NCBI RefSeq assembly: GCF_947502445.1
Contig: NZ_CANMZW010000002.1
Coordinates: 248,001-312,000 of the forward strand
Length of the DNA: 64,000 bases
Direction of reading: 5' to 3'
Source: an uncultured Brevibacillus sp.
GTDB taxonomy: Bacteria > Bacillota > Bacilli > Brevibacillales > Brevibacillaceae
This document shows positions 36,219 through 44,180 of this stretch, one piece after another. The stretch's first letter is position 1; each line of letters starts with the position of its first letter. The translations under genes were made by a program, and so were the position numbers. The notes below the pieces were generated by a model that was given only the letters and a program-made list of their open reading frames with translations, was not told where the DNA came from and searched no databases.

Positions 36219-36768
36219 GGTTACGCAGCACCATGTTTTCCCAAGCAAATAAGGCAACGACTGTTTTGGCATCGCGGATTTCCCCTGAGCGATGTAGCTC
36301 GTGTGCCTGCTCCAATGTCAGCTCCAAAACGTCGACGAACTCGTCCTCATCTGGACGGCTCTCTCCTTTTGTTAATTCTGTCGCGACATAAACATACAAC
36401 AGTTCGTCTGCAAAGCCTGGCGAGGTGTAGAACGAGCTCAGGAGCGAATAATTTTTGGCCACATACCCTGTTTCTTCTTCCAGCTCACGTTTTGCACAAG
36501 TTAGCGGTTCTTCCCCTATTTCCAGCTTGCCTGCAGGAATTTCTACAATCGTACATTCCAATGGCTTGCGGAATTGACGAACGACAACCATTTTCCCATC
36601 GTCCGTTAAAGGCAAAACAGCGACTGCCCCCTGATGGTTAACGATCTCCCGCTTGGCGGTGTTGCCATTTGGCAGTAGAACCTCATCTACTTTCACTTTA
36701 ATGATCCGGCCGTCATAAATAGGCTGACTTGCGATTGTCTTCTCGTATAAATGCTCGTATTTGCTCAA
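36211..36768 (-). CDS. nudF: ADP-ribose pyrophosphatase (Nudix)
   Basis: NudF hydrolyses ADP-ribose to AMP and ribose-5-phosphate. The Nudix box is complete: GKLEIGEEPLTCAKRELEEETGY at about residues 78-100, with REL-EE-TG residues for metal binding. I chose TTG 36768, which has AAGGA eight bases before it and gives 185 residues, the usual family length. An ATG three codons earlier abuts the ribosome binding site. It is followed by the EndoQ-type gene with overlap, and divergently neighbours mciZ. Confidence 0.9.
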   Translation of the reverse strand: MSKYEHLYEKTIASQPIYDGRIIKVKVDEVLLPNGNTAKREIVNHQGAVAVLPLTDDGKMVVVRQFRKPLECTIVEIPAGKLEIGEEPLTCAKRELEEETGYVAKNYSLLSSFYTSPGFADELLYVYVATELTKGESRPDEDEFVDVLELTLEQAHELHRSGEIRDAKTVVALFAWENMVLRNRG

Positions 36769-36794
36769 AACGATCATCCTTTTTTCTAAAGTAG

Positions 36795-36824
36795 GTTCTA
36801 ATCTGGTACCCTCCCCCATAAGTT
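36795..36824 (+). promoter_or_regulatory. Weak sigma-E-like promoter before mciZ
   Basis: GTTCTAAT is followed after 14 bases by CATAAGTT, 47 bases before the mciZ ATG. The match to sigma-E is partial, though the -10 element resembles that of spoIIM here. mciZ is sigma-E controlled in Bacillus. Confidence 0.3.
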
Positions 36825-36871
36825 GGGAGCATGAAGCTTGTCCACACTTATTGTATCGGAGGAGATCACAG

Positions 36872-37012
36872 ATGAAAACCTATATAGATGAAAAGCAGCT
36901 GCGCATGGTGGGGAAAGCATGGGAAATCAGAGCGGCTCTCCGCTCTTGGTCAAAAAAAGACTTATCTCTGCAAGAATATTTGGCGCGGAGAACCAATACG
37001 GGTCGCAGGTAA
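36872..37012 (+). CDS. mciZ: Mother-cell inhibitor of FtsZ, MciZ
   Basis: This 46-residue peptide contains MVGKAWEIRAALRSW, which closely matches the VGKAWEIRAKL core I recall for Bacillus MciZ. MciZ caps FtsZ filaments in the mother cell and stops Z-ring formation there during sporulation. GGAGG lies nine bases before the ATG at 36872, a very strong site. The gene is beside nudF, as in Bacillus. Its last 86 bases overlap the 3' end of the DUF3866 gene on the other strand. A basic C-terminal tail (NTGRR) is longer than in the 40-residue Bacillus peptide. Confidence 0.88.
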   Translation: MKTYIDEKQLRMVGKAWEIRAALRSWSKKDLSLQEYLARRTNTGRR

Positions 37013-38120
37013 ACGACTCTTGCTGCCATGTACGAAATCTGAGAACGTGGTCAGCTGCAAGAACAGCCGTTTGAAAAGGCACTGGGTCCTTCTTCCAGCT
37101 TCTTCCCATCGTCGAAAAAGACAAGCCATAGGTCCCTTCAAGCGCACTCAACCGATCCATGCTTGCTACGGTTCCCCAAACGACGCCATGCTCATTTTGC
37201 GTGCACAGTGCGGACACCTGCTGCTCTAAATGAAACCCCCTGTGATCTTCCAGTCTGGGTATAGAAAGCACCACAGGGCGCAGGGCGTAACGCCCCAGAA
37301 CTACACTCGTGTGATGACTCAGTCCGTAATGGCGATTGCGCAGGTCAGAAAAGCTGATTCGGGGGATATAAAAAGGAATTCCTCCCAAAGCTGACACGGC
37401 ATGAATCACCTCGGCCATCTGGACTCCTGAAAAGCCATAGGAAGTTCCCGTTCCCGCAACACCAGGCCCGAGCATACAGACGATGATCGTCGCACTCTCG
37501 ATATGCTTTGCTGCTAGTAAGGCACTATGTATCGTAACCGCCTCATAATCCCCTCCCCACGCATGTCCCGCGGTCACAGTTGCCGCCAGCTTCTCTGTCT
37601 TCCTCAAATGATGGACATGCCTGCTGAGCGCGAGCGGCAATGATGCTCCATCTGGCATCACATACACGATCTGTTCCTCTGCATTCTTTTCTTTTATTGC
37701 CTGGACTGTAACAGGCAGCATGCTATGGAGCTCACTGATGACAACTGGCGTTCCTTCCAAAGATAAGTCTTCCCGCTTAAACAACTCATGGTAGGGGCTG
37801 TTCTGCTCTTCTACTGTATCTACAGCGAGCTGCCAGGGGGCATAACGCATTTTTATAATATGTCCCCATTCGCTTGGCACTACATCCCGTTCTCCCATCG
37901 TATTTTCTTTCCCGACTACGAGATGAAAGCCTCCTGTGCCAAGCTGCAAGCGAACGGCAGTCGTATTTACCAGCAACCGATCTCCTAGTGAATAGCTTTC
38001 TACACCAAAGGAAATCGCCTGCTCAATATGCTGGCTTCCCTCGACCTGTACACGCAGGATTTGCATGCCCTCCCGTTGTTCCACTACGCCGGTAACAGTC
38101 GCTGTTGCCAGTTGAAGCAT
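36927..38120 (-). CDS. DUF3866 family protein
   Basis: The 397-residue protein is soluble and without a recognised catalytic motif. It has an N-terminal beta-rich part (TATVTGVVEQREGMQILRVQ) and a larger alpha/beta part with GHAWGGDYEAVTIHSAL, GPGVAGTGTSYGFSG and LSHHTSVVLGRY. These match my memory of DUF3866, found beside nudF in many Bacillota and of unknown function. ATG 38120 is preceded by GGGGGAAG. Its 3' end runs 86 bases into mciZ on the opposite strand, so the two messages are complementary there. Confidence 0.8.
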   Translation of the reverse strand: MLQLATATVTGVVEQREGMQILRVQVEGSQHIEQAISFGVESYSLGDRLLVNTTAVRLQLGTGGFHLVVGKENTMGERDVVPSEWGHIIKMRYAPWQLAVDTVEEQNSPYHELFKREDLSLEGTPVVISELHSMLPVTVQAIKEKNAEEQIVYVMPDGASLPLALSRHVHHLRKTEKLAATVTAGHAWGGDYEAVTIHSALLAAKHIESATIIVCMLGPGVAGTGTSYGFSGVQMAEVIHAVSALGGIPFYIPRISFSDLRNRHYGLSHHTSVVLGRYALRPVVLSIPRLEDHRGFHLEQQVSALCTQNEHGVVWGTVASMDRLSALEGTYGLSFSTMGRSWKKDPVPFQTAVLAADHVLRFRTWQQESFTCDPYWFSAPNILAEISLFLTKSGEPL

Positions 38121-38210
38121 TTTCTTCCCCCATTTCCCGTGCAGCTTGCCCCTCTCGTTTATTCTATGTTCCAGATAGCTTGCCCCAATCATCTAAGATG
38201 TCTTTGGTTA

Positions 38211-38245
38211 ATAAAAAAAGCCGGGACTTTTAAGCTAGTCCCGAC
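38211..38245 (-). terminator. Terminator after the M20 peptidase gene
   Basis: AGTCGGGACT and AGTCCCGGCT form a stem around a short loop, followed by seven Ts on the minus strand. Confidence 0.88.
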
Positions 38246-38254
38246 TCACACTTA

Positions 38255-39376
38255 TTACTCTTGTACTTCAGCGATGATAGCGAGCACCAGTTCAGCTGCT
38301 TTGTTCAGCTCTGCAATTGGCATACGCTCGTTTTTGGTATGGATCTCTTCGTACCCAATCGCGAAGTTAACGCTTGGGATGTTGTAGCCGTTAAAGACGT
38401 TTCCGTCGCTTCCTCCGCCACTTGCAACCAGCTCAGGATTGCGCTCAACGCGTTTTACAGCGGCAATTGCTTTTTTCACTACTGGTGTTTCTTCGTCGTA
38501 CTTGTATCCATGGTACATGAAAATGACATCATTCTCGCAAGTAGCACCGTACTCAGCTGCTGCTTCCTCGAAAGCCGTTGTCATTTTCTTCACTTGCGCT
38601 TCCAGCTTGTCCATAACAAGGCTGCGCGCTTCAGACCATACTTCTACATAGTCAGTGACGATATTGTACGCTTTACCACCCTCGAAGCGACCGATATTTG
38701 CTGTCGTATCCGAATCGATGCGGCCGAGTGGCATGCGGGAGATCGCTTTGCTCGCTACAGAGATTGCACTAATACCATCTTCCGGATTTACGCCAGCATG
38801 AGCTGCTTTTCCATGGATTTTGGTAACAATGCGGTATTGTCCAGCACCTGCGGAAGTAATTTTGCCAACTGGACCTTCGGAGTCGAGGATAAAGCCCATT
38901 TCTGCTTTCAGCAGGCTGGAATCCATGGCACGGGAACCAACCAATCCAGACTCTTCACCGACAGTCAATACGACCTGAATCGTTGGGTGAGTCAGGTTTT
39001 GCTCCTTCATGGTACGAATTCCTTCGAAAATAGCAGCGATCCCCGCTTTGTCATCCGCGCCCAAAATCGTTGTGCCATCGGAGTAAACGTAACCGTCACG
39101 GATTTGCGGCTTAATGCCATTACCTGGAACGACCGTATCCATGTGGCTGCTGAACAGAATGGCAGGTCCTTTGCCTGTCGCTTCCAGTGTTGCGATCAGG
39201 TTGTTGGCGCCATGTCCCGTTTTTGCAGCAGCGTCGTCTTCCTCAACAGTAAAGCCCATTTCCACCAATTTTTGCTTCAACACTTTATTGATTTCAGCTT
39301 CGTTTTTTGTTTCGCTGTCAATCTGGACGAGCTCTAAAAACTCATTCAACAAACGTTCTTCGTTGATCTTACTCAC
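38255..39376 (-). CDS. M20 family metallopeptidase, PepT-like (YqjE type)
   Basis: This 373-residue cytosolic peptidase has the two-zinc site of the M20 family: SSHMDTV, GADDKAG, GEESG with the catalytic glutamate, LDSEG and the final histidine in EEIHTKNERM. A dimerisation domain interrupts the catalytic core (about residues 180-290). It resembles tripeptidase T-like YqjE of Bacillus, but the substrate is not known. GTG 39376 is favoured by GGAGG eight bases upstream. mce lies upstream on the same strand after 130 bases. The pccB-like gene present between these two in Bacillus is absent. Confidence 0.88.
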   Translation of the reverse strand: MSKINEERLLNEFLELVQIDSETKNEAEINKVLKQKLVEMGFTVEEDDAAAKTGHGANNLIATLEATGKGPAILFSSHMDTVVPGNGIKPQIRDGYVYSDGTTILGADDKAGIAAIFEGIRTMKEQNLTHPTIQVVLTVGEESGLVGSRAMDSSLLKAEMGFILDSEGPVGKITSAGAGQYRIVTKIHGKAAHAGVNPEDGISAISVASKAISRMPLGRIDSDTTANIGRFEGGKAYNIVTDYVEVWSEARSLVMDKLEAQVKKMTTAFEEAAAEYGATCENDVIFMYHGYKYDEETPVVKKAIAAVKRVERNPELVASGGGSDGNVFNGYNIPSVNFAIGYEEIHTKNERMPIAELNKAAELVLAIIAEVQE

Positions 39377-39506
39377 ACTCGTTACCTCCCGAATCAAAGC
39401 CCGATTTTGGTACATATTCACAAGTTCCAGTATACCGCAAAAAAATTTTTTCTACCATTGAAACACAAATCAATCTTACCGATTGCTCTCATTATGACTC
39501 CACATG

Positions 39507-39938
39507 TTAACCCTCATGATCCACTTGTGGATATTGGCAGAGCTCGTAGAGGACTCCGCCCGCCGCTTTCGGATGCAAAAACCCGATTTGGGCATGATGC
39601 GCCCCTTCTTTAGGCTGCTCATGGATAAGCGGTACTCCTTGTTCCTTTAAATGGATCAAGCGTTCCCCTACATCGTCTACATCAAAGGCGATATGGTGAA
39701 TTCCTTCCCCGCGCTTTTCGATAAACTTGGCGATTGGACTCTGATCCGAGAGCGGCTCCAATAGCTCAATGCGGCTTTCACCAATTTGCAAAAAAGCGAC
39801 CTTCACCAGTTCACTTTCTACCTCTTCCGTTCCAACCAGGGTTAGCCCCAAATGCTTCGTGTAAAAAGGAAGTGCTTGTTCAAGACTTTTTACAGCGATA
39901 CCGATGTGGGCAATTTTGTTTGGAGCTTTCACTGTCAT
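39507..39938 (-). CDS. mce: Methylmalonyl-CoA epimerase
   Basis: The 143-residue VOC-fold protein interconverts (R)- and (S)-methylmalonyl-CoA in propionate and branched-chain amino acid breakdown. It shows KIAHIGIAVKSLEQALPFYTKHLGL at the start and GEGIHHIAFDVDD in the middle; the histidines and E(L)LEPL/GGVLYEL glutamates form the metal site. No methylmalonyl-CoA mutase or propionyl-CoA carboxylase gene lies in this window. The bkd pathway nearby produces propionyl-CoA precursors from isoleucine and valine, a loose functional link. Confidence 0.9.
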   Translation of the reverse strand: MTVKAPNKIAHIGIAVKSLEQALPFYTKHLGLTLVGTEEVESELVKVAFLQIGESRIELLEPLSDQSPIAKFIEKRGEGIHHIAFDVDDVGERLIHLKEQGVPLIHEQPKEGAHHAQIGFLHPKAAGGVLYELCQYPQVDHEG

Positions 39939-40178
39939 CTTCCTCTCTTTTTGACTCCGCTATTTGTATCTAGGTTTGACCGTTTTCGTAAATATGGACA
40001 ATCCTGTTGCCACTGCTTATACAATTCGGTAAAATCCTGATTGTAGAGTATAACCTTGTACGCATACGTGCGGCATAAAAATGGTCCTTATCGCCAATTT
40101 TATCACACGCACTTTATGTTTAACTTCCCTTTTTCTCAAGTTTGCCAGATGTATATACAGAAAGGAGGCTGATGAAGG

Positions 40179-40262
40179 TTGAAGCAATCCCTCGTCGCCA
40201 AAATTTTAATTGTCATTCTCGTTCTCGCCTTGATCCTCCCCACCTTCTTCTATTTCCAATAA
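40179..40262 (+). CDS. 27-residue hydrophobic peptide (hypothetical)
   Basis: A TTG start at 40179 opens 27 codons. The peptide has two N-terminal lysines, then a single hydrophobic stretch ILIVILVLALILPTFFYF, and ends with Q. AAAGGAGG stands ten bases before the TTG, and a terminator follows 22 bases after the stop, giving a complete small transcription unit on the plus strand. It looks like a membrane peptide. I know no homologue; toxin, regulatory or membrane-tuning roles are all guesses. An ATG at 40172 in another frame is too close to the ribosome binding site and yields a non-hydrophobic product. Confidence 0.5.
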   Translation: MKQSLVAKILIVILVLALILPTFFYFQ

Positions 40263-40280
40263 GCAGACTATCCCAATTGA

Positions 40281-40319
40281 AAAAAACCCCCTTCCGCCAA
40301 AAGCGAAAGGGGGTTTTTG
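40281..40319. terminator. Bidirectional terminator
   Basis: AACCCCCTT pairs with AAGGGGGTT across a 12-base loop. TTTTTGTTT follows on the plus strand and six Ts on the minus strand, so it can serve both the 27-residue peptide gene and the surface protein gene. Confidence 0.85.
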
Positions 40320-40329
40320 TTTGAGCGAT

Positions 40330-42498
40330 TTATTTATAAACGAACACACTGGAGGTTTTAGCATCCCAGCCAACTTTGTAGCCCAGATTATCTGTTACGA
40401 AACGAACTGGAATCATCGGCATTCCGTTGTTCAATACGACTGGAGTTGGGAGAGCAATCTCTTGATTTCCAATTTTTGCTTTGTTGGAGCCAACTGTGAA
40501 CTTAATTACTTTGTTGCCACTAATAATCGCAACGTCTTTTGCGTTCCATTGTGTAGTCAAATACAAAGCCTCTTTGAAAAACTGTGCTGGAACCATCGTT
40601 GTGTTTCCACCCGCGATGTATGGTGCTACTTGCAGTGGATATGTTTTGCCCTGCAAGGTGAAGTTTGCCGTGTTTACTTTAAACAGCGCTGCATTCGCTG
40701 GAACAGCTACTGCAGGTTGAGTCGCTGGTGTCGTTGGCTGTACAGCTGGTTGTGCAGGTGAAGGCATACCTACTCCTACCGCACGAGCAAACAAGAGTCC
40801 TTTTTCTTCCGATGTGAAAACGCTAATGCTATATGCATTTTTCACAGACGGGTTTACGATATTGGCTGCAGCTGTAATGGTGATATTCGCAGCTGTTGCA
40901 GCAGGAATATCCTGTGCTGGGTACACCAGAACGTTCTGTCCGCGAACCGCTACATAGTTTGCTCCCACTCCGTTTACGGAAACGTTTGCAGGCGCGATAT
41001 ACGCTGGTACTTTGTAGCCTGCTGGGAATACCAGCTCAACGAAGTCACGCTGCTTCATCAGACCAACACCCAGTCCTTTGATGGCAATATTGACACCTGT
41101 CGGTTTACCCAATGCATTTGAAGTGAGACCGATTGTAGCGGTGCTGTTATTGACCACATTTGGATTTGGCGTGGTTGGATTAGTCGGATTTGTAGGGTTT
41201 GTCGGATTCGTTGGTGCCGGGTTCACGGAAGAACCGCCGATGGTAAACGACTTGGATTCCAGTGTTTTACCGTCAATGGAAGCCTTGAGTGTATAAGTTC
41301 CCGCTGTCTTTGGATTCGAGATAAAGGCAGAGAAGGAAACAACAACTTTTACCTCGCTGCTGGACGAAAATCCAGATGGAGCTGTGATATATACTTTATT
41401 ACCGGAAGCACTCGCTCTTTTCGGAGTTTTCCCATTCAGCGTAAAATCACTGTTGGTCAAAATTCCAGGGACCATGTCAGCAGAAGGGAATTCCAGAATC
41501 AGGTCTTCATCTGCCATCAATTTTTTGTTACCGAAATCAGCGTCAAACGTATAGCTGGAACGAGCACCAGCGGATGGATCAGACAGGCTTACAGTGAAAG
41601 CATCTGTAGACGTGCTGGAGCTGCCAGAACCGGATTTGGTAACCTCAAACTTTTTGGATTCATATGTAGAACCGTCATACTTTACTTTGATCGTGTAATC
41701 ACCGGTTTTAGGGTTTTCAATACCCGCAGATTTTGTGAATTCCAGATTGATATAACTGTCTTTGTTTGCACCGCTTGGAACTTTAATGGTGACTTCGTCG
41801 CCTTTTACACTTACAGACTTGGCTTCGGTGCCATTTACTTTTACATCGTCAGAATCGATCTTGGATGGCAGCATGCTGCTGCTTGGGAAAATGACTGTAA
41901 TCGTCTCATTCGTTTCGAGCTTTACACTTTTCTTGAGAGAGATTTCTCCCAGCTTGATGCTTGTTGTATCTCCAGACGCTTTGCTACCGAGGGTAACCGA
42001 GTAGTCGCCCTTGCTGCTGGAGCTGCTGCTGGAGCCGCTTTTTTTGATAGTGACAGTGTCGTAATCAAAGGAACTATCGCCCGTTGTTTTAACGGAAACA
42101 TCATAGTTACCTTTATCGTCCGGATTCGTAATTCCTTTTTCGATTACGATCTTAATGTCTTTATCAGCTTTAATTTTTTCATCAATTTTGATTTCAATAA
42201 TCTTACCGCTTACGCTTACTGATTTGATTTCAAAGTCCTTGGTGTAAATATCATCTTCGTCGATATTCTTACTCACTGTAAATTTAGAATCAAATTTAAT
42301 ATAAATCGTATTCCCACTTTTTAGATCTTCATCAGTGGTAAATTCAATGGTATATTCACTGTCATTGCCTTCACCGTCATCTTCAGCCTCAACTGTCACG
42401 CTAGATGCAGCTTGTGCGTGATGTGGTACTGCAACAAAAGGTGTAGCTGCTAGCGCAGATGCGAGCACCAATGGCAGTGCTTTGTTTGTCTTCTTCAT
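40330..42498 (-). CDS. Modular surface protein with Ig-like repeats and a copper-amine-oxidase-N-type domain
   Basis: The 722-residue secreted protein has a signal peptide ending near AQA-ASS (residue 31). Three related beta-rich modules of about 120 residues follow (about 32-150, 165-290 and 300-425), joined by serine-rich linkers (GSSSSSSSK and GSGSSSTST). Each ends with a I-NPK-GTY-like strand. A NPTNPTNPT linker encoded by tandem nine-base repeats near 41175-41215 leads to a fourth module and a proline-rich stretch. The last 110 residues resemble the copper amine oxidase N-terminal domain (VPAQFFKEAL, MPMIPVRFVTDNLGYKVGWD), a common wall-associated repeat in Paenibacillaceae. No SLH motif or LPXTG is present. 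Function is probably adhesive or structural. Confidence 0.78.
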   Translation of the reverse strand: MKKTNKALPLVLASALAATPFVAVPHHAQAASSVTVEAEDDGEGNDSEYTIEFTTDEDLKSGNTIYIKFDSKFTVSKNIDEDDIYTKDFEIKSVSVSGKIIEIKIDEKIKADKDIKIVIEKGITNPDDKGNYDVSVKTTGDSSFDYDTVTIKKSGSSSSSSSKGDYSVTLGSKASGDTTSIKLGEISLKKSVKLETNETITVIFPSSSMLPSKIDSDDVKVNGTEAKSVSVKGDEVTIKVPSGANKDSYINLEFTKSAGIENPKTGDYTIKVKYDGSTYESKKFEVTKSGSGSSSTSTDAFTVSLSDPSAGARSSYTFDADFGNKKLMADEDLILEFPSADMVPGILTNSDFTLNGKTPKRASASGNKVYITAPSGFSSSSEVKVVVSFSAFISNPKTAGTYTLKASIDGKTLESKSFTIGGSSVNPAPTNPTNPTNPTNPTTPNPNVVNNSTATIGLTSNALGKPTGVNIAIKGLGVGLMKQRDFVELVFPAGYKVPAYIAPANVSVNGVGANYVAVRGQNVLVYPAQDIPAATAANITITAAANIVNPSVKNAYSISVFTSEEKGLLFARAVGVGMPSPAQPAVQPTTPATQPAVAVPANAALFKVNTANFTLQGKTYPLQVAPYIAGGNTTMVPAQFFKEALYLTTQWNAKDVAIISGNKVIKFTVGSNKAKIGNQEIALPTPVVLNNGMPMIPVRFVTDNLGYKVGWDAKTSSVFVYK

Positions 42499-42626
42499 GT
42501 TCTTCCTCCCATTTTTACCTATAATCTGGTAATAAATCTCTAGCAGGTCGCTACCAGTCTACCATAAATGATATCTAGTGGGAATCTCTTCTACGGAATT
42601 TGATAGACTCCCTGACTACTACTGGT

Positions 42627-42655
42627 AAGACGACGGAACGCTCCAAAAAGTTACA
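42627..42655 (-). promoter_or_regulatory. Candidate ECF sigma promoter of the surface protein gene
   Basis: TGTAAC is followed after 17 bases by CGTCTT on the minus strand, like sigma-M/sigma-X promoters of Bacillus (TGtAAC-N16/17-CGWC). It lies 129 bases upstream of the ATG. The rest of the 42499-42807 gap holds the bkd terminator and nothing else I recognise. Confidence 0.35.
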
Positions 42656-42750
42656 TATCCTTCTTCTGCAAAATAAATATTTTTTTTTGCGTTATTGACG
42701 CTTTTTTTCCGATTCGTAATCTGGCTTTGTCATACTGCGTGGGAGCATTA

Positions 42751-42781
42751 CAAAAAACCAGGACCGCGCATGGCCTGGTTT
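42751..42781 (-). terminator. Terminator of the bkd operon
   Basis: AAACCAGG and CCTGGTTT form a stem with an eleven-base loop, followed by TTTTG on the minus strand, 27 bases after the bkdB stop. Confidence 0.85.
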
Positions 42782-42807
42782 CTTGCAAGCATCTCAACTA
42801 CCGCAAC

Positions 42808-44160
42808 TTAATACAGCTTTGTCTCTGGTCCGACGTTTTCCAGCTTTTGCTTAACGCTTTGCAGGAATCGTCCGCAGATCAGGCCATCCAGCACGCGGTG
42901 GTCAAGTGACATGCACAGATTCACCATCGAGCGCACTGCGATCATATCATTGATAACCACTGGTCGTTTCACGATCGATTCGACACTGAGGATCGCTGCT
43001 TGCGGGGCGTTAATAATTGGTTGAGACAACACAGAGCCAAACGAACCCGTATTGTTTACAGTAAAGGTTCCACCTGTCATATCATCCATCGTTAGCTTCC
43101 CTGCCCGTGTACGAGCAGCCAGATCGTCCACAGACTTGGCGATACCCAGAACAGACTTTTGGTCAGCGTGCTTGATCACAGGAACGTAGAGGGCATCCTC
43201 TGTCGCGACTGCAATCGAAATATTAATGTCTTTTTTGACGATAATTTTGTCTCCCGCCCACGTGGAATTAATCATTGGGTATTCCTTTAATGACTCCACA
43301 ACTGCCTTGATGAAAAATGGCAGGAATGTAAGGTTGAGACCTTCCTTGCGCTTGAACTCATCCTTTGCCTGATTGCGGAAATGAACGAGATTGGTCACGT
43401 CAACCTCAACCATTGTCCATGCGTGTGGAGCCTCATGCTTGCTTTGGACCATTCGGCTCGCAATCGTTTTGCGAATCGGTGTCACCGGGATGATCTGGTC
43501 TCCGCTCGCTACTGGAATATCTACTCTTGTCGTAGCAGGAACTGATGATACAGATGTCGCAGTCGCCGCTGCAGGCACTGGAGTCGGTTCTGGCTGGGAA
43601 ACAGCAACTGGTGCCGTGTTTTGAGCGACAGGAGCTTCTGCTTGTTGTCCACCCGCGTCAATTATTGCTTGTACGTCCTTGCGCGTTACGCGGCCTTGGG
43701 CACCTGTACCAACCACTCGGGACAGATCGATCCCGTGCTCTTGGGAAAGTGCCATGACAGCAGGTGAATAACGCTGTTTGGGTCCATCCTGATTCGGGCT
43801 AGCTTTTTGCTGTGCAGGCTGACTTGCTGCCAGTGCAGCACTTGGTTGCACAGGTGCGGATACGGGCTGCTGTTGCACAGGTGCTTCTTGCGTCGGTGCA
43901 ACAGCAGCAGCGCCAGCCTCTCCACTTTCTTCTATATATAGAATCAACGTGCCAATCTCTACTGTCTCGCCTTCCGGGACCACAATTTCCGCGATGCGGC
44001 CGGAAACCGTAGACGGAACCTCGGCATTCACCTTGTCTGTCGTCACTTCAGCCAACGAGTCATATTTTTTTACGTTGTCTCCCACATTGACCAGCCACTT
44101 GCTGATCGTTCCTTCGGTCACACTTTCTCCGAGCTGGGGCATTAGCACTTTCGTTGCCAT
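42808..44160 (-). CDS. bkdB: Branched-chain 2-oxo acid dehydrogenase E2 (dihydrolipoyl transacylase)
   Basis: E2 transfers branched acyl groups to CoA and forms the core of the complex. The 450-residue protein has one lipoyl domain with the modified lysine in EVTTDKVNAEVPS (about residue 43). An Ala/Pro/Gln-rich linker follows, then the E1/E3-binding domain RYSPAVMALSQEHGIDLSRV at about 130. A second linker leads to the catalytic domain, ending in SLDHRVLDG with the catalytic histidine. It is the last gene of bcd-lpdV-bkdAA-bkdAB-bkdB. The family could be mistaken for pyruvate E2, but the bcd/BkdR context supports branched substrates. Confidence 0.93.
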   Translation of the reverse strand: MATKVLMPQLGESVTEGTISKWLVNVGDNVKKYDSLAEVTTDKVNAEVPSTVSGRIAEIVVPEGETVEIGTLILYIEESGEAGAAAVAPTQEAPVQQQPVSAPVQPSAALAASQPAQQKASPNQDGPKQRYSPAVMALSQEHGIDLSRVVGTGAQGRVTRKDVQAIIDAGGQQAEAPVAQNTAPVAVSQPEPTPVPAAATATSVSSVPATTRVDIPVASGDQIIPVTPIRKTIASRMVQSKHEAPHAWTMVEVDVTNLVHFRNQAKDEFKRKEGLNLTFLPFFIKAVVESLKEYPMINSTWAGDKIIVKKDINISIAVATEDALYVPVIKHADQKSVLGIAKSVDDLAARTRAGKLTMDDMTGGTFTVNNTGSFGSVLSQPIINAPQAAILSVESIVKRPVVINDMIAVRSMVNLCMSLDHRVLDGLICGRFLQSVKQKLENVGPETKLY

Positions 44161-44180
44161 GATCCATGGTCCTCCTCGCC

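Noticed and set aside
38261..39337. Long plus-strand frame of 358 codons opposite the M20 peptidase
   Set aside because: It is antisense to a gene with clear zinc-site motifs, has no ribosome binding site and reads as a cysteine-rich shadow protein.
40172..40324. ATG-start frame at the 27-residue peptide locus
   Set aside because: The ATG is three bases from the ribosome binding site, and the frame runs through the terminator.
41175..41215. Short tandem repeats as a CRISPR array
   Set aside because: These nine-base repeats are in frame, encode NPT units and have no spacers.
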